Positions 17,980-25,815 of a DNA stretch of 64,000 nt are shown here, one piece after another (position 1 is the first letter of the stretch; each line of letters starts with the position of its first letter). A program made the position numbers and the translations under genes. Origin of the DNA: Alloacidobacterium sp963823845 (GTDB lineage: Bacteria > Acidobacteriota > Terriglobia > Terriglobales > Acidobacteriaceae); contig CAWGND010000011.1 of the NCBI GenBank assembly GCA_963823845.1, forward strand, positions 248,001-312,000, read 5' to 3'. Under the pieces are notes generated by a model. The model was given only the letters and a program-made list of their open reading frames with translations. It was not told the DNA's origin and searched no databases.

Positions 17980-20412
17980 TTATTCCTCGCGCAGCAGGAT
18001 CATCGGATCGACCGCGAGAGCGTGACGGGCCGGGATCCAAGCAGCAACCAGGCCCACGACCAACATAGTCAGGATGACGCCGCCGAGCACGATCGGGTCT
18101 TTCGGCGTGGACTGATAAACGATGTTGGAGAGCACGCGGGCTGCGAGCACACCGAGGATCATGCCCACCACAGACCCAATCCCCAGCAGCCGGAGAGTGC
18201 GACCGAGCGCAGCGCCGAGCACCTTCCGCCGATTCGCACCGAGCGCGATGCGGATACCCAACTCTCGCAGGCGTTTGCTCACCACGTAGGACGCCATGCC
18301 AAAGATGCCAGTGATTGCAAGCATCGCGCCCAACAGGCCCAGCACTCCCAGAGCTACGGTGGCTACGCGGGCGGCGAATAGAGCGGAATCCAATTCGCTG
18401 CTCCAAGTCTTGATTTCCAGCGGCAGAACCGGATCGAGGTTGCGTAGCGACCGCTGCAACGCGCCGGCGATCTCCTGCTCGTCGCGGTGCGATCGAACGA
18501 TAATCCAAGTAGAACCGGAGGGTTGCCGCAGGAAGGAAAAGAACATGGCCGGCTGAGTATCTTCAGTCAGAGTTTCATATTTACCGTCTTCCACGACGCC
18601 CACGACTTCAACGCGTGCGCCGCCCCATATTTTGAAATGGCCCCCGACGGCCTTGTCGACCGAGCCGAGTACTTTGCGGGCAAATTCACGATTCACCACC
18701 GCAACCACGGGAGCCTTGCTGTCGTCGTGCAGCGTAAAGGTTCGCCCGGCCAGCAAGGTTGTCCCGGCTGCGCGGAGATAGTCCGGCGAGATATTGAACT
18801 GCTGCGCTTGAGCGGCAGAATTCTTGGGGAGATACTCCGTCGCGCTGTCGGGGAAAACGGATGAGTCGTTGCCGCCGATACTGAGTGGAAGACGGTCGGC
18901 ATAGCCCACGGCGGTAACGCCGGGGATGGCTGCGGCGGCGTCGAGCATACGCTGCTGCATCTGCGCGCGCTGATCGCCTTCATAACCGGCCATGTGGAGA
19001 TCGGTTTTGGCCAACATCACGCTCTGTGGCTGGAAACCATAATCGCTGTGCAGCGAACGTGCCAGGCCACGCACGGCAACGAGCGAGGCTGTGACCAGAA
19101 CAGCGCAGATGGCGATTTGCAGGGCCAGCAGAGCGTCCCGCAGCGTAAAGTGGCGCAGGTTGCCGACGCCCGAAGAGCCCGAGCGTATAACCTGCCACGG
19201 ATCGACGCGCAACACTTGACGGACCGGAACTAAGCCAAAGAGAAAACCGCTAAACAGAGCAAGCAGCAGCGCCAAGGCGTAGGTCCTGACATCCGGATTG
19301 ACCGGCACATTAATCGGTATGCCCGGAATAGGCCGCCAGGTGCTCAACACGCGCAGAATGGCCAAGGCTCCAGCTATGCCGCAAATTCCTCCTGCCATGG
19401 AAACCAAAACAGCTTCAGTAAAAAGCTGCCGAAGGATGAGTTGACGACGCGAGCCAAGAGCCATGCGCAAAGCAATTTCGCGCGAGCGATCAGCCGCCCG
19501 GGCGGCGAAGAGGCTGCCGAGATTGGCGCACGCGGCAAGCAGGATGAGCCCGGCCAGGAGCATCAGCCCAGCCATAAAGGCACGAGCAGGCTGTCCAAGC
19601 GTATTCCCCACAAGCCCAGGCCGCGACAATCCGAAGCTTAAACCCTCGTCCTCTCTTGGATACGATTTCGCCAGGGAAGCAGCAATGGTGTTAAGGTCCG
19701 ATGTCGCCGCGGCCGGGGTTACTCCGGGCTTCAAATGGCCGATCACCCAGGTAAAACGGTCGCCGCGCGCCTCCAGTGGATCCCATCCGCCAATCTGCGG
19801 CATGTCCACGAGGGGCACAAACAGATCAGGCGCGAAGAAAAGCTCGGTGCCGCGGAAGCCGGGCGGCGCAACACCCGCGATCGCGTAGGGATGCTTGTTG
19901 ATCTGCACGGTGCGGCCCACGGCGGCGGGATCACTGTTGAAGTGACTGTGCCAGTAGTCGTAGCTCAGAACGATGTAGGGCACGCTGTTCTTTCCATGCT
20001 CGTCGGAGCTATGAATGAATCGGCCAAGATAAGGCTGGACGCCGAGCGAATCGAAGTAATTGCCGCTCACCATGTAGGGCCAGACAACGGAGGGATTTCC
20101 GCTGCCAGTGTCGAGCCCGACGCCGCCGACAATGTCATAGGACACCAGTGACTCGAAGCTTCGGTTTCGTTCACGAAGGTCAAGGTAATCGGGGTACGCC
20201 TGCGTGGGAGAGGTTCCTTTTCCGAAGGCACGCTCCAGCATGAACAGATTCTCGGAGTGCGGCACATTGAGCGGGCGCAGCACCAATGCATTCAGCACAC
20301 TGAAGACGATGGCATTGGCGCCAATGGCCAGCGCCAGCGTGAACACAGCGGTCACGGCGAATCCGGGCGCCTTGCGCAACTGACGCAGAGCAAGTCTTAA
20401 ATCAGCGTTCAT
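17980..20412 (-). CDS. Large MacB-like orphan permease (ADOP type)
   Basis: An 810-residue protein with a duplicated FtsX/MacB plan: N-terminal LALRQLRKAPGFAVTAVFTLALAIGANAIVFS, a periplasmic PCD domain, FtsX helices with REIALRMALGSRRQL, then a second half with another PCD domain and RELGIRIALGANRRKV. This layout, without an ATPase gene beside it, is the family known as acidobacterial duplicated orphan permeases. Function is not established; by analogy they are envelope or export permeases. It converges on the encapsulin gene. Start ATG 20412 gives the standard family N-terminus. Confidence 0.88.
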   Translation of the reverse strand: MNADLRLALRQLRKAPGFAVTAVFTLALAIGANAIVFSVLNALVLRPLNVPHSENLFMLERAFGKGTSPTQAYPDYLDLRERNRSFESLVSYDIVGGVGLDTGSGNPSVVWPYMVSGNYFDSLGVQPYLGRFIHSSDEHGKNSVPYIVLSYDYWHSHFNSDPAAVGRTVQINKHPYAIAGVAPPGFRGTELFFAPDLFVPLVDMPQIGGWDPLEARGDRFTWVIGHLKPGVTPAAATSDLNTIAASLAKSYPREDEGLSFGLSRPGLVGNTLGQPARAFMAGLMLLAGLILLAACANLGSLFAARAADRSREIALRMALGSRRQLILRQLFTEAVLVSMAGGICGIAGALAILRVLSTWRPIPGIPINVPVNPDVRTYALALLLALFSGFLFGLVPVRQVLRVDPWQVIRSGSSGVGNLRHFTLRDALLALQIAICAVLVTASLVAVRGLARSLHSDYGFQPQSVMLAKTDLHMAGYEGDQRAQMQQRMLDAAAAIPGVTAVGYADRLPLSIGGNDSSVFPDSATEYLPKNSAAQAQQFNISPDYLRAAGTTLLAGRTFTLHDDSKAPVVAVVNREFARKVLGSVDKAVGGHFKIWGGARVEVVGVVEDGKYETLTEDTQPAMFFSFLRQPSGSTWIIVRSHRDEQEIAGALQRSLRNLDPVLPLEIKTWSSELDSALFAARVATVALGVLGLLGAMLAITGIFGMASYVVSKRLRELGIRIALGANRRKVLGAALGRTLRLLGIGSVVGMILGVLAARVLSNIVYQSTPKDPIVLGGVILTMLVVGLVAAWIPARHALAVDPMILLREE

Positions 20413-20536
20413 GCTTCACCCTTGTGGCATATAGAGCGCGAGCCTGTTCTTCTGTTCGGGCCTTCGACCAGATACAAGGGATACGCTTGATCGAGATCCG
20501 CGGTTCCAAGCAGTCGCGTTATAAGTGGTGGAGTTT

Positions 20537-21685
20537 TTAGTGCTGCATCGTATGTTTGGGATAGGGCAGCGTGTCCCATGTCTGCCAGAAACGCCGCATT
20601 TCCTCCGGACGCCCGAAAGAGATTCGAATGTACGTGTCCATGGACGGAAAGCTTCGTCCGATCAAAATATTATCCTTGCGGAAGTGCTGTATCACTTCTT
20701 CTGCCGGATGAAAGGTATTCATCATTACAAAGTTGGAGTGCGAATTGATCGGCTTTAGCGCACGAGCCATGGCTTGATTGAAAAATTCCTGGCGGTCGTC
20801 CATATTCCGCCGAACAAAGTCGTTCACTCCATTGATGTCGTCCAGGGCGGCCAAAGCCGCTTGAGCAACAATTGAATTGATATTGTCTTGACTGGCGAAT
20901 TGCCGCATCTTCTGAGCCACACTCGGGGATGCCACGGCATAGCCTAGTCTCAAGCCTGCCAAGCCGTAGGCATTGGAAAAACTACGTGTGACAATGACTC
21001 GCTCATTATCGAGCGGGTGATCGACGAAGGAGGCGTACATTCCGGACTGATCCACGTAAAGGTGGTAGGCCTCGTCAATCACGACAAAGGTGGATGCCGG
21101 AAGCTTCCCAATAAAGTCTTCCAACTCTTTCCGAGGAGTGATGGTGGCGGTGGGATTGTTGGGATTGCAGATGTAGACCAGCGTCGTCGATGCACTGACC
21201 CGCGCATGCATGCCGTCAAGATTGTGAGAGAATCTCGGGGTCAGGCGCACGGATATAACTTCCGAGGAGGCCTCGCGTGCATAGTTTTCGATGGCTTCGA
21301 AAGTCGGTGAAGCCTGAATCAGTTGCTTACCATTGCCCAGGAACGCGAAAGCCGCCATGCGGAGAATATCTGTAGAGCCGCAGCCGAGGATGATCTGTTC
21401 TGGCTTCACGCTGTGCAGCTTAGCAATGCGCTCCACCAGGGAGTCATGTTCCACGGGCGGATAACGGTTCACGCCCCTGATGGAAGACTGTATGGCATCC
21501 AATACCTTGTCAGATGGACCATATGCATTTTCGTTGTGGTTTAAGCGGACCAGGCCATCATCCCGCATGGGAGCAGGCTCAAATGTGGCGGCTCTCGAAA
21601 TATTCGTGAATGGGCTTTGCGCGGCTACGCCGACTGCAGCGCCGGCACTTAGCGAGCGAAGGAAACCCCTGCGCGATGTGGTCAT
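20537..21685 (-). CDS. Tat-exported aminotransferase homologue lacking the PLP lysine
   Basis: About 382 residues, aminotransferase fold type I, nearest to histidinol-phosphate aminotransferases. It opens with a Tat signal (TTSRRGFLRSLSAGAAVG), so it acts outside the cytoplasm, which is rare for this fold. Substrate and cofactor phrases are kept: LNHNENAYGPS, GCGSTDILR, CNPNNPTATI, VIDEAYHLY, and the phosphate-binding Arg in GLRLGY. In the core RSFSNAYGLAGLRLGY, however, the residue where HisC-like enzymes have the Schiff-base Lys (SK) is Asn, codon AAT at 20972-20974. Classical transamination is thus unlikely; it may bind PLP or an amino acid, or do another reaction. ATG 21685 places the twin arginines near the start. 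Confidence 0.8.
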   Translation of the reverse strand: MTTSRRGFLRSLSAGAAVGVAAQSPFTNISRAATFEPAPMRDDGLVRLNHNENAYGPSDKVLDAIQSSIRGVNRYPPVEHDSLVERIAKLHSVKPEQIILGCGSTDILRMAAFAFLGNGKQLIQASPTFEAIENYAREASSEVISVRLTPRFSHNLDGMHARVSASTTLVYICNPNNPTATITPRKELEDFIGKLPASTFVVIDEAYHLYVDQSGMYASFVDHPLDNERVIVTRSFSNAYGLAGLRLGYAVASPSVAQKMRQFASQDNINSIVAQAALAALDDINGVNDFVRRNMDDRQEFFNQAMARALKPINSHSNFVMMNTFHPAEEVIQHFRKDNILIGRSFPSMDTYIRISFGRPEEMRRFWQTWDTLPYPKHTMQH

Positions 21686-21786
21686 AGTCTTCCTTACAAG
21701 AGGGCGCTTCAAAGCAGGTAATAGCTAAGGGCAAAGACTACCGGGAGCTGAAAGAACAGTGATCGCCAAACCGGGGGCCTCAAACA

Positions 21787-23910
21787 TTACTGAATTACCA
21801 GACTCATATTCGCGGAGTGTGTCAGACCTCCGCCAGTCGCGCTTACTGTCAGCGGATAAGTGCCAACCGGCGCTCTTTCCCTGGCTGATATTGTTATTGT
21901 TGAAGTGCCTGCCCCCGGGACACTTCTAGCACTAAATGACGCGCTGGTACGTTCAGGCAACCCGCTTATGCTGAGCGTAACGTTGGCAGAGAATGGCCCT
22001 AGACCCGAAACGGTCACGGTATATGTCGACGTTGAAGTTCTGCCCATGGTCTGACTATTCGGAGAGATCGAAATCGAGAAATCCGTGACGGTGAGGTTCA
22101 CTTGCGTAGTGTGGGTCAGAGCGCCGCTGGTTGCCGTTATCGTAAGGGTGTAGGTGCCAGCTGGCGTCGACCTCGAAGTATTCACCGCCAAGGTGGAAAA
22201 TCCCGAACGCGAAACCGAGCTGGGTGTGAAACTTGCAGTTGCACCAGAGGGTAATCCGGCGACACTGAGGCTTACGTCTCCAGTGGGTCCATTCAATGGT
22301 GTTATTTTCACCCTGTAGGTCGTGTCCTTACCTCGAGACACGGTGCGGGAGGATGGTGTAGCCGCGACTGAGAAATCGGGCGGCGTGGCCGCTACCTGAG
22401 TAAATCTCGCAACTGAAGGCACGCCGGATTGATTCAAAATGAACAGCATGTAGTAACCCGGCGGGGCAATGTCGCCATTGGGAGGAGCAGTGACCGTCAG
22501 TATCCCGTTCTCCGCTGTAAAGGACAGGCTCACTTCACGTTGGTCCATTCCGAAGGCGTGCGTGACGGTCCCATTCCGCACCAAAACGACCGAAGAAATG
22601 TTCGCGGCTTCCGGGGTTGCCACATTGAAGGCTTCTCCATAGCCGATGGCGCTCGGCGTACTCGTGATCGAGGGCCGTGTGGCTAATGTGCTGTCGGAAT
22701 TGAACAAGTACGCCGGCTTATAGATCTCCATCTGCGGCACATAGGTGCCGCGCATGGGATTACCGCCGGCCACCCATACAGTCGCATCTGGAAGGAGCAG
22801 TGCCACTGAGTGATACAAACGGGGATAGGCGTTCGCTCCAGCGGAAGAGAACGTGTTGCTCACCGGGTCGTAGAGGTCCGCATTCAGGCTGGCAGTATTC
22901 GTGACTTCATCGGTCACAGACCCGCCAAGAGCCAGAACTTTGCCGTTAGGAAGAATCACGGCATTCATCTCAGTACGCGCCTGACTCATGTTTGGCCCAA
23001 ATTGCCACGCCGGAACCGACGCGCCCATGTCGATGATTTCCGTGGTATTGGTAGCAGGAGTGTCCCCGCCGTCCCCGCCGCCCAAGATCATCACTTTGGC
23101 ATCGTAGTTGTTGCTCGGACTCAATGGCAGCAGAACAGATGAGCCGTATCTGCGCATTCCACTGTATTTCGTCGTAGCGATATTCGTGTTCCAGGTATTC
23201 GTCGAGGGGTCGAAGAGCTTCGATATGGTTTGCGAACCAGAATAGAAGACCTTGCCATTCGGTAAGAGATGCAAGCGGGGATAGAGATCCGGGGTCCAGG
23301 ATGCGACAAACTCCGCACTCCAGCCCGAGTCAGCCGAGTAGAACTCTATAGCCTTGTTGGTGCTTCCGGTCTCGTTCAGCCCGGAAAACGTCATGACTCT
23401 CCCGTCGGCCATAGTCAACAGCGTCGGATACCAGCGCCCGTGCGCCATGTTCGGCGTATTGCTGAACGTGTTTGCAAGCGGATCGAAAATCGCTGCCTGC
23501 TGCTCCCCGTAGAAAGGGTCATACTGTATCGTGCCGCCATCTATCAACGGCCGCCCATCCGGCAAGAGCACCATCCCATTACAGAACATGTCCCAGGATA
23601 GGGAAAACTGGCTAATGATCTGTCCGCTCACCGGATTCAACAATAATGCCCCAGAGCCATTCGGTGGCCCGTAGGGTGGACCCGATGGACATCCGGCCTG
23701 CGATGGTGCGCAGTTTCCTGAACCGGCAACCACCAGCAACCTGCCATTGCTCAGCAATGCAGCATGGATCGGATTGATAGGCATGGTATTGGTCAACGTG
23801 CTCCACTGCCCCTGCACGTTGGCCTGACCCACCGCTCCATGCTGCAGAACGGTGCACAAGAATGAGAATGCGAGCAAATGGGAGAGCCAGAAAGAGATAC
23901 GTCTAGTCAT
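21787..23910 (-). CDS. Secreted galactose oxidase/glyoxal oxidase-like copper radical oxidase with Ig-like repeats
   Basis: A 707-residue exported protein. A signal peptide (LAFSFLCTVLQHGAVGQ) leads into a Kelch propeller and the DUF1929 domain of AA5 oxidases. All cofactor residues can be seen: Cys in WDMFCNGMVLLPDGR and Tyr in GRWYPTLL for the Tyr-Cys radical, Tyr and His in RLYHSVALL, and the last His in THAFGMDQREVS. It should therefore oxidise an alcohol or aldehyde to give hydrogen peroxide. The last 190 residues are two Ig-like repeats of about 90 residues (SVAATPSSRTVSRG; SISPNSQTMGRTS), likely for binding or surface display. It may supply peroxide outside the cell; substrate unknown. 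Confidence 0.85.
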   Translation of the reverse strand: MTRRISFWLSHLLAFSFLCTVLQHGAVGQANVQGQWSTLTNTMPINPIHAALLSNGRLLVVAGSGNCAPSQAGCPSGPPYGPPNGSGALLLNPVSGQIISQFSLSWDMFCNGMVLLPDGRPLIDGGTIQYDPFYGEQQAAIFDPLANTFSNTPNMAHGRWYPTLLTMADGRVMTFSGLNETGSTNKAIEFYSADSGWSAEFVASWTPDLYPRLHLLPNGKVFYSGSQTISKLFDPSTNTWNTNIATTKYSGMRRYGSSVLLPLSPSNNYDAKVMILGGGDGGDTPATNTTEIIDMGASVPAWQFGPNMSQARTEMNAVILPNGKVLALGGSVTDEVTNTASLNADLYDPVSNTFSSAGANAYPRLYHSVALLLPDATVWVAGGNPMRGTYVPQMEIYKPAYLFNSDSTLATRPSITSTPSAIGYGEAFNVATPEAANISSVVLVRNGTVTHAFGMDQREVSLSFTAENGILTVTAPPNGDIAPPGYYMLFILNQSGVPSVARFTQVAATPPDFSVAATPSSRTVSRGKDTTYRVKITPLNGPTGDVSLSVAGLPSGATASFTPSSVSRSGFSTLAVNTSRSTPAGTYTLTITATSGALTHTTQVNLTVTDFSISISPNSQTMGRTSTSTYTVTVSGLGPFSANVTLSISGLPERTSASFSARSVPGAGTSTITISARERAPVGTYPLTVSATGGGLTHSANMSLVIQ

Positions 23911-24625
23911 GGGATACCCCGGTGAGGCGTTTGGAAGAACTAAGAGAGATCAGACTGCGGGGGAGGGGCCCATGCGAGGAAAAGGTTCTTCTATTGAGTC
24001 ATGTCTCGCGGCGTACGCTTCAGCCTCGAGAACGATCGAGCCCGGCGAACTAGAATCGGACTCTAAGTTAGAACTCTTAAATATATCTAGTGGAAGAGAC
24101 GTGTCAAGATGAAAAGGACTGTGGGCATTTGCAAAATTTGATCAGGCACACACGACGCATGGCCTCTCATGACAGCTTGCTGCTCGGAAGGCCAGATCGC
24201 TTGGCTTTCCTGATGACGACGATTAACCACACTAGGTAAGTAAATAAGTTTTGGCGCCCGGAGGGAACTTGTACTTTGTACCCTGATTGGTGGGATTTGA
24301 GCAGAAACAGCAGCGCCTAGAGCGATAGCAAATCAGCGTTACGACTTGGGTCTCTCGCATCATCTGTCTCATTCGTGGCTGGCTCATCATTCATGTCAAA
24401 CCTTGTGTGTGCCTTCGTGAAAAGCTGTTGCATCATGAGATGCATAGCACCTTCTCCAACACCTTCGCCGCGCATCCCTAGTGTTCGCTCAGAACGCTAG
24501 AAGCCTAGAACGCCCTGAAAGCGTCCACCCTAAACAGAGGAACAAGTGGTTCCAAAATGGTTTCTTCAAGAAACGGCCACTCCCGATTCCAGTGGACCAT
24601 TTTCCTTGATCTCCTTTCTTTTCAA
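23911..24625. other. Long intergenic region with no supported gene
   Basis: No convincing coding frame is present in these 715 bases. The first part holds the oxidase promoter. At 24251-24275 a stretch close to a tRNA 3' end (GGCGCCCGGAGGGAACTTG) may be a worn copy of the tRNA fragment at 24626. Confidence 0.4.
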
Positions 24626-24683
24626 TGGTGCCCGGAGGGGGACTTGAACCCCAGGGCCTTGCGGTCTGCGGATTTTAAGTCCG
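24626..24683 (-). tRNA. 3' fragment of tRNA-Leu(TAA), probable attachment-site scar
   Basis: On the minus strand this reads as the anticodon stem-loop (anticodon TAA at 24675-24677), long variable arm, T arm with GGTTCAAGTCC and acceptor 3' strand CCGGGCA plus encoded CCA. The match stops at the outer base of the anticodon stem: no D arm and no 5' acceptor strand (expected GCCCGG) exist upstream. Such half tRNAs are what tyrosine recombinases leave at the far end of an integrated element, with crossover in the anticodon stem-loop. An integrase remnant lies at 31059-31256. It is not a functional tRNA. Confidence 0.8.
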
Positions 24684-25036
24684 TTATTAGCAGTTTTGCA
24701 CAAATATTCGCATAAAGCATTTATATTCAATATGATATGTAGCGTCTTCTTTTGCAAAATGTCGCAGCTAAATGCATAAAAGTTGGAAACGAACAGCCAT
24801 CAAAACAGCCACTAAAAATGCCTCGGATTGGCGACCCGACGCATCGGAATGTCCGCCGTTTCTCCGTGATGTAATTTACAACCTCCACCGCTTTGCTGAT
24901 TTCAGGTATTGCGCTCGTCTCAATAAAACTGAATCCTGCCGCTATCCGACCGGGATCAGTGTCGGTGAGTGAATGGGCGATTTACCTTCAAAATGACTGG
25001 GGAAGTAGCTTCCCAACTTCCGACCAGCCGTCATGG
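24684..25036. other. Intergenic region without recognised content
   Basis: These 353 AT-richer bases sit between the tRNA fragment and the TPR remnant. The short frames present look random; no gene, repeat or RNA was recognised. Confidence 0.4.
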
Positions 25037-25693
25037 TCAGGTAAGCCCGACACGGCGGACCAGGTCCTTGAAGCGAGGATCGTCGCGCACGGGATCGAAG
25101 AAGGGATGCACTTTGAGGTATTGCAGAATCATTGACTGCTCCTCGTACGCCCGCTCCATCCAGACAAATGCCTGTTCTTTGTCGCCGAGTCCCAGATAGG
25201 CGTTCACAAAAGCAGCGGCGGGAACGTAGCCTTTTTGCTGACGTCGCTTTAATTCCTCAACAAGGCGTATCGCCTCGGGCCGACGTCCGGCTTGCGCGTA
25301 CGCCCGGACGAGCACGCCCATCATCGCCGGGTTGCGGTCGCTGAGAGCGACGGCTTTTTCCAGCAAAGGAATCGCTTCATCCGCCGCACCCTTTGCAATC
25401 AGCGCGTACGCCAGGAACCACAAATCCCCGAGATCATCCGGGTACACCGCCAGATCGCTTCGCAGTTCGCGAATAGCCTCATCGTAGCGACGTGACTGGA
25501 ACAGGATCCACCCAAGGTCATGGCCGCTGACAGTAAGGGGGTCGAGCTCGCGGCCACGCCGCGCCCATGTCTGCGCCTCCTCAACGCGTCCCTGACACAG
25601 CAACCATCTCGCATAGTTCACGTGCGTCCACGCGTCGTTGGGGCTCAACTCCAACGCCGCCTTGAATTCGCGCTCGGCATTGGCGGCTTCTCA
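25037..25693 (-). pseudogene. C-terminal TPR part of a truncated regulator or kinase
   Basis: About 218 residues of tetratricopeptide repeats, e.g. AEREFKAALELSPNDAWTHVNYARWLL, AEAQT-type helices and ILQYLKVHPFFDPVRDDPRFKDLVRRVGL. This ending is characteristic of acidobacterial serine/threonine kinases or winged-helix regulators that end in TPRs and a DP(R)F motif. The frame runs upstream to about 25693 and then meets a stop with no start codon or N-terminal domain, so the 5' part has been deleted. The join is inside a repeat. What the lost N-terminus was cannot be told. Confidence 0.7.
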
Positions 25694-25815
25694 ACGATCT
25701 GTTACTTCCGGATCGCCGACAATCAAACCGTAACCTGCGATTTGGCCATGAGCCGGTTTGGAAAGTGGATTAGCCGCCAGAAGTCAACCATTCAGACTGG
25801 ATTGCGGTTACCTGG

